Shown: positions 33,661 through 46,139, counted from the stretch's first letter. The stretch is 64,000 nt of DNA from Tetracladium setigerum (GCA_031472005.1 PZJY01000013.1:1860001-1924000), one strand, 5' to 3'. The notes: generated from the letters alone by a model not told the origin. A program made the numbers and translations.

Positions 33661-35999
33661 CTACTCAATACTAAAAACATACGAATCACACTCAGGAGAA
33701 ATAAAACCTTTCAGCCTCTTCTCGCACCACATCGCCTCAGCCTCGACATCAGTAATTGGACTCCTCAACGCCTCCCGCTCTTCCTTCTCATGCGTCCAAA
33801 ACATCCCCACCCGCTGATATCTCCCCTTTGGCCCATCCATAACTGGTCGAAGGATTAGTCCATCTAGGCGACGAAACTGTAGCAACTCAAGCTTCTCCTG
33901 AAGTATACAGCAGACAAACGGACCATCGAGATCGACATTGCTCGTGTCAAGCTCAATACTGAGACCATAGCACTCCCTCACTACGAGAAGGGGTGAAGGG
34001 TCATTTTCAGCGTCGTCGCGCTTAAGAGTCGCGGGAAAAAGCTTGCCAACGAGGTGCACGACCCCCTTCTTGACGCTCCCGTACCGCGAGTTACCCTCGA
34101 ATTCTAGCAGGACTGTATTGCGAATGAACGCGAGAGAATAGACTTTGGGGAGTGACAGATCTTCCGACTCGGGCATCTCTGCAGCATCGAGGATGGGTGA
34201 GTTTACAGACGCCCAGGACCATGTGGGTGCTGTGCAGTCTTGCGGTCGAGGTGCTGGCTGGTTTGTGAACCATGCGAGCTGTAATGTGATCAGGTCTCCC
34301 GAGATGATATTCGGCTGGCTGCTCAACCAGAGGCCAGCGCAATACTGGAGCGAAGGTTCAAAATATGGGGCGAACCGCTGGGCAATGCCCGATAGTGCTG
34401 GAAGTTTGTCTGTAAACTTGGTGAGCTCTAGGGCTGAGTAGCTCTCGACAAGGCCTCCCCAGATACGAAGAATTTTTGCGAGTGGAGCGGAGCCAACTAC
34501 GGAGGCTGTGGTGACGCTGCCTCCATAGTTCCCATCCTTCCACTCAGCGGCCTCTTGTTTCAAGGTTTCCATTATTCTGTTGTGTCGATCCTGTGTCGAC
34601 GCCTGGAGATTCATCAGCATAGCTCTCCCTTCCGTGAAAACGTCCTCGGCCGTCATCGAAGGAGGGCAACCAAGCGGGTACGACTCGCAGGCACGAAACT
34701 CGGCACAAGCGAAAAACAATTGCGTAGCACCACAGAACAAGACACGACGTGAGAGATATCGTTCTTGTGCCACCCAGCCCCGTCTAGCGACGGGCGACTG
34801 GTCAACCTCTCTGCGCCACAACAACGAGTCGACACAAACGTAATCACCATCTGGGGGATCTGCCGGAAGGGCGGGTAGGAATAACGATGCGAGCAGATTT
34901 TTCCATGTATTTGGCCGCTGGAGGTGCACAACCAAAGGTGCTAGCATGCTTCGATCGCCCCACGACTCGATGCCGTCTCTCCCGCGCTCAGCGTGTGCAG
35001 CAGCAACGGTAAATATGGCGTGGGAATAGACATCCTGCATGCGGGTGCACTCAGCATTCCAGTCTTCGGCTGAGTCTTGTATGATGCAGAACGAGTCGAT
35101 CCAGACGTAGTTTACCCCCTTGATGGCGCGGGTACACTCCACCATGTCCTGAAATGTCTTGGTGAGCTCGTCGAACGGGATTAACTTCAGGAACTCATCG
35201 TGGTTTGAGCGGAGGAGAGTGAGGAAATGCTCCTTGCCCCAACAATGTGTGAGAGCCAGGTAGTATACTATTTGATCGGCGGGGAGATCCTTGGTATAGA
35301 CGAGTCGGATGACCGGGTTGTCATTATCCCCAACCTCGATCAGACGGGTTGGAAGTGCTGGTGAGTTTTCAGATGGGAAAATGGCATGACATCTTTTGTG
35401 CTCGTGATTGCAAGTGTTGATCCAGCGTGCCATGAGATCTAAGCTGGGTCGCAACAGCGAGATGGGGCCAAGGGGGCTGCCGATGAGGTCCTCTGGCTGG
35501 GTGCGTAGCTCATCTAGTGATCCCTTTCAGTCAGCTCAACTCAAAGGCGTGATGAAGGAGTTACCAGACCGTTTTGCGGTTTCAATTCAACTACTGCCTC
35601 CTCATAATCACGTACTGGTCCGAAATACATCTTGCCATTTTGTGGCCTCCCCGTACCGGGACGAGGCAGTTGAAACAAGATGGCCCAGCCATTTGGATTC
35701 GAAGGAGAAGTGCTGAAGCGGTATGATGTCCGAAACGTATCAAGGTAATCAGATTGGATGATAGCTTCTTCAAGATCGTACGGCATGCAAATCTCGCACC
35801 GAACTTCAAAAGGGATAAAGTCCCAGGCGAGCCTACATAGGCGACAATTGTGCGTCACACTCTGTCTGAAGTATGTTGGATCCGTATGGTGCTCGTAGAA
35901 GAGAATGTCCTGGCCAGCCCGTTTATCCACGGGGTGCCTCTCACTTTCAATGGGTTTCCGCTTGAACCGGAAGATCCGACGACATGGCGTACATAACAT
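33661..35999 (-). CDS. HET-domain (heterokaryon incompatibility) protein 1
   Basis: HET domains are TIR-related modules in fungal proteins that trigger incompatibility or cell death on non-self recognition. Exons on the minus strand: 35565-35999 and 33661-35523, separated by a 41-nt GT-AG intron; 765 residues. The N-terminal ~70 residues have a Cys pattern (LCTPCRR... CRLCRLAWDF... RCEICMP) common upstream of HET domains. The HET core follows: YYLALTHCWGKEHFLTLL, GVNYVWIDSFCIIQDSAEDW, RMQDVYSHAIFTVAAAHAE, then the later box RRGWVAQERYLSRRVLF. The C-terminal part contains APTWSWASVN, the usual conserved tail of this family. The gene is intact. It is transcribed away from the four-TM gene and opposite to the second HET gene. 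Confidence 0.92.
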
Positions 36000-36712
36000 G
36001 GTCTCTTAGGGCTGCCGTTCAAACAATATGCTCGTATGGGTCTATTCCAAAATACGGATAGCGGTCAAACATTCAGTTACAGCGACTTCTAAAACAAGAC
36101 CAGTGGACAATATAAGAAAACAAGCTAAGGTGGTATTAAAACCCCGAGTGGAGAGTGATGTAGGAACCAATTGCAAGGCGGGAGATATTAGACCATTCGT
36201 CTTGGACAAAAGGGTCCCCGCTGCGTGAAAGGAGTGGTTCCGTTGGAGTGGATGGGGAGTCTCGGAGGTTTATTTATCATAAGCGAGGTGGCTGCTCGCC
36301 AGCTGAGCGACAGAAAAAGATTTCATGGAGAAAGCCCTCGCAGATCGCCAAATGGAACACTGCCCCAACGCCTCATTATCGATTTTCAACCAATTAAAAT
36401 GGAAGCTGGCCCCCATTCCCCTCCCCGCCATCCAGAAGTTGGAACTGTGAGCAGCGCGAACAGTAAGTAGCTGGTGGAAGTTCCATTTTCTTTTCTTTTT
36501 TGATTGCCAGCAATGCAAGATGCCAAGGGCGAGGCCAAGTCTCAGCTCAAACTCAAATCAACAACTATTGCGAATGTGCCTATTAGTCTGCCTGTACACT
36601 GCGTCTCAAAGCCTCCAGCAAATACATATATATCGGCAGGCATTCCTACAAAGGCTAGGAGTCAGGATAGGATTGAAATCATCACATATACTTGGACCCT
36701 CAATTCCCCACC
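36000..36712. promoter_or_regulatory. Divergent promoter region HET 1 / four-TM protein
   Basis: About 700 bp between the HET start (minus) and the four-TM start (plus). Contains purine-rich and AT-rich patches but no motif I can name. No coding frame is supported. Confidence 0.35.
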
Positions 36713-37639
36713 ATGGGATATTACCAGGAAATACTTATTATTTGGGCCTACGCCTTTCGCATAGCCACTGCAGTGCTCTCCTTGATACTCATAGGTGTTC
36801 TCATCGGCCAAGCGGAGCGGCCCGTGCCCCCTCTTCTTGCATTTCCGTTCTTCGTCCCTATCTTCTCCCTTGTCGCAGTTCCGATCGAATTATGCTTGTG
36901 GAATTCGTCAATGATCTTCATCCCTCGCTTGCTGAGCATCATCTTTTGCCTCGCGGCATTTTCCTCGCTGGCCCGAAGGTGTACCACCCTGACTTGCAAC
37001 TCCCAGGTGAACTACCCTCATTCGTTCCTTGATCTGATTATTGCCTTGAAAGACTTACACCAAGATGATCGTGGTCCTGCTATGGTAAAAAGCCACTAAC
37101 AAATGGGCAACCAGCTGACCTCCAAGGAAGAGCCATTCCTCTCCCTCTTTGCCCGGGGCTCCAGCAAAGCAACCTGTGGCACAACTAAAGCCGTATGCGC
37201 CTTCCTGTTCCTACTTCTTCTGTCCCACCTTGTAGTCATTTTCTTTTGTGGGCACAGGACAGGAAAGACGGGGTTCGTCAATTCGTGTAAGTCGAGCATC
37301 TTCTTACAGCATTGCTCATCTTGATCTAACTTGGTCTCCCCTTGCTTTCATTTAGCCGGGCCGTCCTATCGAACCACAGCATCCGAAGGTTCATACCCTT
37401 CGCCGCCCAAAGCTGCCCATGTGAGGTGTTCGGTAGGATCATCTGCTGGAACATGTGCATGGGGGTACGCATGGGTTGGGGATAGATGCTCCGAAGGGAG
37501 TTGCAGGAGGAACTATTCTGCTCCGCAGAGGTCCACGGGCAGGACTTGTCGGACGTCAGCCTATGCCGATGGGAGTTACATGATGAACTCTTCTGCTCCG
37601 CTGCGTTCCACAGGCAGGCCCTGCCGGAGGTCGTACTGA
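36713..37639 (+). CDS. Four-TM (MARVEL-like topology) protein with Cys/Arg repeat tail
   Basis: Exons: 36713-37006, 37115-37286, 37356-37639, giving 249 residues; introns are 108 and 69 nt with GT-AG borders. Four hydrophobic segments: ILIIWAYAFRIATAVLSLIL, LAFPFFVPIFSLVAVPIELC, a third around FIPRLLSIIFCLAAFSSLA, and VCAFLFLLLLSHLVVIFFC encoded by exon 2. The short first loop and ~250 residue length resemble fungal MARVEL-domain proteins of the plasma membrane, but I see no diagnostic motif. The exon-3 tail has a near-repeat, NYSAPQRSTGRTCR and NSSAPLRSTGRPCR. The start was chosen as the ATG with CACC context at 36713. Confidence 0.6.
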
Positions 37640-39137
37640 TGTTGCTTTGACTGAGATGTCGGTGATGGCGGCAAGCACATTCTGTTTTCCTGGATATCTA
37701 ATGGGCGATTGGTTCTGGGACATTACCCCCGCAGATGTCTGCAGTCAGACAAGCTAAGCATTAAGAAAACAAATACAACCATCGCTTTTGCACCTGTTTA
37801 ACCCACAAATTCTGTTGATCCTGGGCTCTAGAAAGCATCAGGGAATTTTTGATCGCTAAGAGAGCGAGTTAGAGGAGCGCATTGGCAGGGCCGGTCTATT
37901 ACTTTCGTAGACCTGATCCAACACGACTCGATGTAGAGCGTTTCACAAACCAAAGTGAAAATACAAGGAAATTCATCTAGTTTATTGCTGATAATCAAGT
38001 TGGGTTTGATGATACCTGAACTCTATTTATTCGCCATGATGTCAAGTCATGTCTGCCCTGATGTGACGTTGGCTCCTCGAGATGAGAGAAGATGAAAAGA
38101 TATATCACTATCTTCCAGCGGGATACCCGGGAGATCAGTTGCTTTATAGCGGGAGAATAACGTCCGACCAAAAGTGGTTGAGGCTTGCGAGCAGAGACCA
38201 CCCCCGCACGAACTTTAGCCGAGTAAACAAACAAACAAACCAGCACCCTCATAATTCAAATAAGCCATTTCGTCGCCAAGCGACAACCACCGACCACAAC
38301 GGAATAATCCCCAAAGGCAACTAATCGACCTTACAGATATCGCCCACTCAGATTAGTTATCGTATACGGTACATTATACCTCCCTACCTATGTCGGTATA
38401 ATCGTGTAAGGGCAGGTACCAAAATGGAATGGTGCTCCAGATCAAAAGCAAAACCCCCTCACCAAGATGGGCTTTTCTCCTCCCATCTGTAATTCGGTAC
38501 AGATGAGAATTTCTTTTGCAGGTTTTATCTACTGAAGCTTTTTGGGGGGCGTTTTTGGAGCCCCTATTACACTGGACCCAAGCGAGACCCCGGAATGACA
38601 AACAATCTCCCGAATAGACTAATGAACAAATAAAGCAATTGAAAAGCTGTTGCCCAGCCTAGTTTTGCACCCTCCATTTTTGGCAAGTCGCTTGTCTTGG
38701 GAATAAAACTACATCTAGTTGTTCTGGCATGGAGCTAAACTTTGCCTTATTAGGAATCACTTACCCCGTTTATAGTTATCTGAGCGATATTAATATTTAG
38801 CCAGACGATTATTTCATCCATTAAAATCTTTGAAAAAACATGTTTTATAAAATTTAATCACTGAGTTTAGCATTCTTCCTCCCAAAGCCGGGCTAACCCT
38901 AGCGGGCTGGCTCGTGGTTTGATAACTCGAACCTTGGCTTCAGCCGCACGATGCCCCGCAATGCATCAACGTCTTATCCCTCGAACTCAGCTGGGTCTTC
39001 ATTAACAGTTTGAATTTTTCAATTCTACTACTAATCTTCTGTCTCGAGGCATGCTTCGAGTGCAATAAGCGGTAGTAGCTTCTGGTACTCTCCCGTCCCG
39101 CCCGCCACACTGTAGTCATTGTGACACCCCGGAGAGA
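37640..39137. other. Intergenic, 1.5 kb, nothing recognised
   Basis: Open frames are short, overlap on both strands and lack family resemblance. The sequence just before 39138 contains the promoter of the second HET gene. No repeats or RNA genes were seen. Confidence 0.4.
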
Positions 39138-41575
39138 ATGAGTACCAAACCTCGTCCAAGATCGCTGTCTCCTCCCTCCTCACCGCGGCCGATACCGCCA
39201 ACCAATGGTTCTTTGCTTCAGTTGCGGACATGGAGCAGCAGCGAAGCACTCGGAGCAGAGTTCGAAAAAGGGTCGAGTTCACAAGGCCCAGCTCAGAATA
39301 TCCCTGACGGACCCATTATAATCCATCCAGCCACCGAGAGCAGCGGCGAGGATAACAGAGAAGTCGTACAGATCAAAGGACTCACGGACCTGGAAGTGAT
39401 TGACCTGATCAACCGACTGGATCCTGCACTAGGCGCTCAGCTGGGCCTGCCTCCGTCGACAAGAACGATTGACCCAGCTACGGTGGAACCATTCTCGTAC
39501 GCTCGCTGTCCGCTGCCAGATCTGGGAAGTTTTATCAGAGTGATGCGAATGCACAATGCTCTCTGGAACCGGACTGACGGGGTATCGCAGAGAGTCTGCA
39601 CGCTCGAGACGATTCCATTGCCGCTTGATGCTGTGACCTACCTCGCGCTATCGTACACCTGGGGAGCGCCGCTTCAAACCGAGGAATGCGAAGCAAAATA
39701 TCAAGATGCCTTTGTCGATTGGATAATTGGAGACGCGGGCTCGGGTAGAGCCGAAGACGGGCCATGGCGGATGAGTATTGGCCGGAATCTCTACGAGGGT
39801 TTGATCAAAACAGGAGAGCAGGTGGAGCATGACGAGTTCTTCATTTGGGTCGACCAGATTTGCATCAACCAAGATCCAGAAAACACTAGCGAGAAAGCGG
39901 CACAGATCCCGTTGATGGCGAGCATCTACAGACATGCCGAGTGCGTGGTGATCTGGCTAGGCGGGGGATTGACACAATGGACGATTTTGTGTTCCTCCAA
40001 GAGGAATTGTCTCCAAGGGTTGCTGCCTACTATCAGTCTTCAGGAATGGCTGGTTGCTCGGGGGATACCTGGGATAGCGAAGAGGCTATTTGCCAACGCT
40101 TGGGTCTTGCGATCGAGATCTGGCGAAAGTTCAATTGGCGCGCATACTGGGCGTTTTTTGTGCATACCAAATGGTTTTGGCGTGCCTGGATGCTTCAAGA
40201 GTGCGTTCCGGCCCAGAGAAGACTGGTTTTGTGCGGAAAACACAACCTTAGTTGGAGTGGTATGACTCTAGTCGCAGACTTCCTGTCCAGAGCCGACCTA
40301 GAAAAGCTTCTTATGGAATTTTATGGCGATGTAGCCCACTTAGAGCGCACCGAAGTGCATAGTCAGCTGCGAAGATATGATGCTACGAGCGTCTTGCATG
40401 CCGCAGGTTTCGATGCATTGCTTGGATTCTATCGACTGCCTTCAAATATGCTCAAGAACGACGAACAGAGGGCATACTTTCAATTTTTCTTGTTACTACT
40501 CGATATTCGAGAGTGCAGTGCTTCTGATCCTCGAGACAAGGTTTTCGCTCTTCTCGGGTTTCTTCAGCACTATCTTCCTAAGGCTACGGAACCGCGAATT
40601 CGTCCCCGTTACGACGCTTTATTTACCGTGAAGGACGCTTATACCGATGCTACGAAGGTTTTGCTGGAAGTTTTACCCAACTTTTGGATTATCAGCCAGG
40701 TTGGTGATGCTTCTCTGCAATCTCCGTCACTAGGCCTGCCCACTTGGGTTCCAGATTTGACTTCACCCAAAGTTAAGTCCTTGATGGATCCTCAGCTAGG
40801 ACTTCCGCCTTACAATGCATCCTCGAAGCCTATAGGACGGCCAAATACAAGCGAGCTGCTCTGCGTAGACGACAACACTCTGACATTGAGTGGAGTGTGC
40901 TTTGATTCAGTCGAAGAGCCTGTGTCTCTGAGGTCAATTCCTGCTTTGGCTGAACAGGGTGAATCAGCAAGCCTTTCAAGAAGAGCCAAGCTCCTCGAAA
41001 TGTGGCTCCAAAGTGTTTTGAAGACATCTTATACGGAGCCAAAAATCGATGTCTTGTGGAGAACTATCACTGCTGATCGGTCAAACCCAGGAGCCTTTCC
41101 AACCGTAACAGCGAGCTCGTTTGTCGACTTTGTCCTAGACTGCTCGACAAAGTTAGGTGCAGCAGCAACGGATCTTCTTCAAGTAATTGCGGAGTTTTCG
41201 GAGATCCAAAGCAAGTTCCAACACCTTGTTGCGTTGGCAATTTCCAAAGAGCAGGGGGAAGAAAATCCCGAGCTCCTCAAGGCCGTTAGTGACATGGAAC
41301 AAGGGCAACTGGCATTTCTAAAAGGCTGGAACTTCCAATCCCCAAATCACACACTTTTCAGAACCAAATATGGCCGCTTCGGACTGGGGCCAATGTCGCT
41401 GCAAGCCGAGGATCAGGTTTGGTTGATTGACGGAGCACTGTTGCCGTTTGTCCTTCGCCCAGTGGCTGGAACAGACTTTTTCAACCTAATCGGCATGGCA
41501 TATGTGCACGGGTGCATGTATGGTGAATTGGTTGAAGAATGGAAAGAGCAATATCACTCAATCAAATTGATGTAA
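39138..41575 (+). CDS. HET-domain protein 2; one-base frameshift in the sequence
   Basis: A single-exon gene for a heterokaryon-incompatibility-type protein. A ~150-residue leader rich in Ser/Pro precedes the HET core: YLALSYTWGAPLQTEE, EFFIWVDQICINQDPENTSEK, PLMASIYRHAECVVIWLG. The frame then breaks at GGGGG 39963-39967. One extra G gives GGGIDTMDDFVFLQEEL and the model closes to 813 codons. Downstream are the conserved WFWRAWMLQECVPAQRRLVLCG and DPRDKVFALLGF boxes, and an ~380-residue C-terminal region with LPTWVPDL. Both halves are free of stops and of normal length, so I treat the gene as intact apart from the missing base. Confidence 0.9.
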
Positions 41576-42096
41576 AGTAATAAAGGCTAAGAGTTATACC
41601 TAGCTTGCATAGTCTATTATGAGAAATGCTAGTAGGCTGCTGTCTGTCTGGTAGTCTGCTCGACCTATCTCCATTCAGATCGCATCTCCGGAGGATGATA
41701 TGTTTGAAGTGCTCCTCGTACAGTTTGGGGCTAAGTCTTTCACAGCTAAGCTGGTATAGTACTTAGTAGTTAATAATACTGATTGATAGTGTCAGGGGTT
41801 TGGTTCAGGGATTTTATGATTGCAATAATAGTTGCTATAATAGTAGCTGTATTATATAAGCCCTTTTACATTTTATCCTTGTATTACTTCTTATCTTCTT
41901 AAATTACTTTAATAATAATAAAATAAAAAACTAATTAAATTATTTTTATAAAGTTATTTACAATAAAGTAATATAAAATTTCAAAAGATAATATCAAAAT
42001 AATTTTATATTTAATTTTTATATTATTTATTATTTTTTAAATTAATTTATTAATTTTAATTTATTAATTTTTAAAGTAAAATAATTTAAAAGTTTG
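41576..42096. repeat. AT-rich island (RIP-like) after the HET 2 gene
   Basis: From about 41860 to 42085 the sequence is almost only A and T, with TTTATATTT/TTATTATT words and no open frame. It ends sharply where the ankyrin fragment begins. Such islands in fungi are commonly the remains of repeats mutated by RIP. No element identity can be recovered. Confidence 0.55.
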
Positions 42097-42769
42097 TCCA
42101 TTTACCCTTCATGAAACCGTAACAGGTGAAAGATCAGCTCTGAGCCTTGCTATAGAGGAACACTCTCCTGGCAAGCAACCATTACTTCCTATACTTCTCG
42201 ATTCTATCCACGATATAGGAGATATTGTTGAAGAGAGAAATGGAATGTATAATACAGCTCTTCTCCCAGCCATCGCTGTTGATAATTTGTGTGCAGCCGA
42301 GCTGCTGATCAATTCAGGGTTTGAAGTGAATCATCGACCAACAAGAATGACACCTAAAACTCCACTTCAAGCCGCTTGCTTTTGCGGTTCTCGTGCGATG
42401 ATCGATTTCCTGCTTTCGAAGGGAGCCAACATTAACGCACCTGCTTTTGAGTTCAGAGAAGGAACCGCATTACAGTTGGCCGTAATTCGAGGAGATAGTG
42501 ATATTTTTAAGGATTTATTAGAGAGGGATGCGGATTGGCGGGCTCCGGGAGCAACGGTTGGTGGAAGGACCGCTGTGGAAGCGGCCGCTGAGCATGGAAG
42601 AGTGCATATCCTTGAGTCGTATCTCTTACATCTAAAACCTTGGGAAGGCGAGTTTGGAGAGAGACAGTACAAGAGAGCTTGTAAGTTAGCTGAAAAAAAT
42701 GGGCGAGTAACGGCCAAGTGGTTATTGGAGGAATCATGGAGAGCCAGAGTCAGGCTGCTGGATCAATAA
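42097..42769 (+). pseudogene. 5'-truncated ankyrin-repeat gene fragment
   Basis: Open frame of ~220 codons beginning at the edge of the AT-rich island without a start (FTLHETVTGERSALSLAIEE) and ending in a normal stop. At least three ankyrin-like units: NTALLPAIAVDNLCAAELLI, TPLQAACFCGSRAMIDFLLS and TALQLAVIRGDSDIFKDLL, followed by a final partial unit and a basic C-terminus. It is probably the 3' end of a larger ankyrin protein (such as a NACHT-ankyrin receptor) cut off by repeat insertion. An internal ATG could in principle start a short protein. Confidence 0.6.
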
Positions 42770-43097
42770 GATAACGACGAAAATAGTAGCAGGTGTTATG
42801 AAAGTATATCAACAGCAGGCGAGGTCTCAGGAGTCGTTGCAGAAGTTGCAATCCCAATTTTTGGGCTGTATTCACCCATTGCGCTGAGCGATATCCTAGA
42901 ATGTACCTCATTCCGGTTGAACAGAGCTGGAGAACCTGAGGATCTCATGTCGCGCAGGCTTTCTCCATAGACTCGACGATAAGAATCACCTAGTTCACAT
43001 GGCTTTGACCTCTTCTCTCCATAGGAAAGATCAAAGAGAGTACTCGGATTATAGCATACTTGTAGCTCGTCATACCCTGAGACGTCAACTCTCCAGG

Positions 43098-43462
43098 TCA
43101 GTGAACTCTCGCTATTTCTGCTTCGCAAAACCTGCTCGCCTCCTCCACTGCCCCTTTTGTATTGTGCGCCAATTTGAGCCACTTAATATTCTTGGTTACT
43201 TCTTGCTCGGTGCTAAGGACTATTTCTCTGGGAGGTCGTCCGCAAACTCAAGTTTCTTAGTCCCGTCAAGCAGCCAGGCTCTCATTCTCTGGAGGCATTT
43301 GCTTTCATCGTGCGGCTGGAAGCCAACTGTTTGGCTTTTACCATTCGGAGAAGCGGATTTGAATAGAGTGGAAGGAGGAAAGTTGTTGTATGATGCCAAC
43401 AGGAGCAGAAGCACCGTCGTGCTGAAGGCAACAGCTACGGCAAGTCTAAGGGGAGAGGCCAT
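43098..43462 (-). CDS. Possible small membrane-anchored protein; frame-broken
   Basis: Starts MASPLRLAVAVAFSTTVLLLLL, a signal-anchor, then ~60 residues to a stop near 43220. One extra base in the CCC run just before that stop would continue the protein in another frame as a helical, coding-like stretch (EVTKNIKWLKLAHNTKGAVE) to 43098. A further frame down to 42796 is open too. I cannot assign a family. It may be a genuine small type-II membrane protein with the same kind of one-base error as its neighbours, or a relic. Confidence 0.35.
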
Positions 43463-44699
43463 TATGGCATTTGACCGACACACCTGTGTTTCAGTAGGGG
43501 ACCAGGTAATAATCTTATCAAAGGTTGCATAAAAAATTATCTGGATATACTATTGACTTTGGATATTTCGTCACTTATGCGACGCTCTTAAGCCGAACTT
43601 TTCAGCTCCTCTCAGCCGTCGGGGCCTATGGCCTACTTTACTTAGAATCTATCTTATTGTTACACAGCCAGTTCTATTATTAGTCTCGACTTATGCCTTA
43701 ATAAGCTTGTCTTATAAGGTTACAACGCAGCGGCGCGAACACATAAAAATCGGGCAGAGCACGTCGGTCTTGGCAATTTGCACGTGACCTTGGCACTTCG
43801 TCTTGGCACTTTCTCTTCGCACTTACTCCCCTCCGTGTCGAATGTAAAAGGTGGGCCTTGAACTTAACTCTATTACTATGGGTGGCGATACTTGACAGCC
43901 AGCTTCAGTGTAGAATGGAGTTAAGTTCAAGGCCAGTTTATATATTTATAAGTTTTACTCTTACTTTCTCTCGAGACTTTCTTTTTCTTCTATCTTGTTA
44001 AATTTTTACAGTAGACCTATAGAGTCCGAATCACCTCCTACACGTACTCCTATATATCTCTGTTCCTGTGACTCGGCTCTGTGTCGTTACAGTTCAGGAG
44101 CGAGAAATAGGTGACTTTCTAGCAAGCATCGAAAGGGTGTCACAGACTGACGGTCGGCTTGAGAGTGTTTCCATGTTGACGAGCAGGGCAGTAAGAGCAA
44201 TAAAAAGATGCATATGCCAACATCGGCCATCGGTTTAATTGGTGAAAAGGGTGCTTCCTCCGAATCTTGGCCTTTCAATGCAGTTCTACAGCCGAGATTT
44301 AAGCAAGTATCCCTACCCGCCACGGGGAAAGCCCAGCTTAGGTAAGCTGTCTCGCTTGCTCTAGATAAACTTAGAACAAGTTCAACGGTACACTAACGTT
44401 AATAGAATGGGATCTCCGATCTCTATGGTCTCCCGACTCCAGTATGAAGCCCACGTGCAAACAGTCACTTCGAAGATGCCTCTGCTTCGGACGAATTGCC
44501 TCTTCTGAATGGCGGTCATGCGGGGAATAATGGTGTGTCCCTTTCAAGAATCATGGCTCATGCAATTTAATCTCCTTTCCATGAACTCCACATGCCCAAG
44601 TCGATAAGCTATAGAACGTCTTATCACCCACCAAGCATGCTTCTTTCCTCTTCGTCCTTCGCTCACCAGAACCAGGAACAAGGAAACACCACAGTCAAA
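43463..44699. other. Intergenic with LTR-like and hairpin sequence
   Basis: 43836-44091 begins TGTCGAATG, ends GTCGTTACA, and contains a TATA-like TTTATATATTTATAAG. The 3' end resembles the end of the LTRs at 20-21 kb, so it may be a solo LTR, but the 5-bp flanks (CTCCG and GTTCA) do not match. An inverted repeat lies inside it (listed). The rest, to 44699, shows no supported gene. Confidence 0.4.
43854..43934. repeat. Inverted repeat, 21-bp arms
   Basis: Arms GGCCTTGAACTTAACTCTAT (from 43854) and its complement ending GTTCAAGGCC at 43934 pair at 20 of 21 positions around a ~39-nt loop. It lies within the LTR-like segment 43836-44091, near its TATA-like motif. Confidence 0.65.
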
Positions 44700-45625
44700 A
44701 TGAAGTTGCAAATCTCAACTCTCCTCCCGGCCCTAATTCTCGTCTTCCTTCCCACAACAAGCAGCGCAGCAAGTCTCCCCGTCCGCTCCATAACCTGGAA
44801 CATCCGATATGCGACATCCTCCCCGGTACGGGCGAAAAACCATGGTGGAACATCCTCTGCCCAATCTGGGCCGACCAATGCCGCATGCCACACGTGCAGT
44901 CCCTCCTCAAAACCACCGCCGCCGCGACCAGTAACCCTACCATAATCGGCCTTCAAGAAGTCCTCTCCAACCAACTCAGCGACGTGAAGTCAGGGCTTGG
45001 CTCCTCCTGGGCACATCTAGGCGTTGGTCGCGACGACGGGAAAGCTGACGGAGAATTCAGTCCTATCCTGTACCGCAATGATGTCTTTCGCGTGTTGTTC
45101 AGTGAAACGAAATGGCTTTCTCCTACCCCGGATGTGGTGTCCTTCGGATGGGGAGCGGGCAGTAGGCGGGTTGTTACCATTGGGGTGTTTGAGCATATTG
45201 CTACTGGGAAGCGGTTTGTGGTTGCGAATACGCATTTGGACAATGTGAGTGGAACTGCCAGAAGTGAGGGTATCAAGGTAGTCGTTTCCCGTATCGAGGC
45301 TGCGCAAGCTTTGTATGGGAATGCACTCGGTGTTGTTCTGACGGGGGATTTCAACTCGGAGCCCAATGGTGATGCGTACTCAACGCTGAAGGGACTGGGG
45401 TATTTGACTGAGGTGTGGGAATCTGGCGCCACAAGATTGGGGACTAATCAGTTGACTTTTACGGGGTTTACTACGGTGGGAATTAACCGGATTGATTATT
45501 GCTGGGTTGGACCGCTTGGAGAGGGAAAGGTTACGGTGCAGCAATTTGAGATTTTAGGGAATGTGGTTGGTGGGGTGATTGCTAGTGACCATAGGGCTGT
45601 GGTTACGGATTTGACGATTGTGTAG
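44700..45625 (+). CDS. Secreted endonuclease/exonuclease/phosphatase-fold enzyme; one-base frameshift in the sequence
   Basis: A member of the EEP (DNase I-like) superfamily common in fungi as a secreted hydrolase; the substrate may be nucleic acid or phosphoesters. Signal peptide: MKLQISTLLPALILVFLPTT. The catalytic motifs are visible: WNIRYAT (metal-binding Asn), IIGLQEVL (Glu), GVGRDDGKADGEFSPILY, VVANTHLDN (His/Asp-containing box), LTGDFNSEP (Asp, Asn) and ASDHRAVV (terminal Asp-His). The frame breaks after RYATSSP at CCCC 44821-44824. One extra C gives GTGEKPWWN, as in the family, and 309 codons in total. No introns are needed. All catalytic residues are present. Confidence 0.88.
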
Positions 45626-46139
45626 GGGTGTGAGGAGATAATATATTGAAGTAATATAATGTATTGCAATGGCTCAATATCAATATAAAGGAGAGCCTCT
45701 CCTATATCTTTGCTTTGTGACTAGCCAATTCCAATGTCTTAGCCGCATGTATGGAAGTCGCAGGGTAATTATGGAGGTGGTCTTCGAATCCATGAGATAG
45801 TATGGTGATTGAGGAGGAGAGACGCAGGTAAAATATTTTGAAAATAAAGTCGCCTGCAAAATATCACAGAATTATATTATATTTCCATGTAAAGAAAACG
45901 AAAAAAACTAAAAAAAAACTTTGCACATGCGTCCCTTGTCCTTCAGACACAATCGTCTACTTTCTTCGCCTTTCCTGAAACTACAAACCCGACCAAGTCG
46001 CTCGTAATGTAGTGCCCTGCTCCAATCTACCCTCTCAGCCCCTCCTTAGATGGGCTAGCACTTCATCCTCGCCATCCTCTGGCAGATAGGTATTGACCAT
46101 ATGAAAATGCCTCCCCTGCGGCATAGTGCACTCAATGCC
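45626..46139. other. Convergent 3' intergenic region
   Basis: Between the EEP stop and the end of the minus-strand HAMP gene. A-rich around 45880-45920 (AAAAAAACTAAAAAAAAAC). No coding sequence is supported. Confidence 0.4.
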
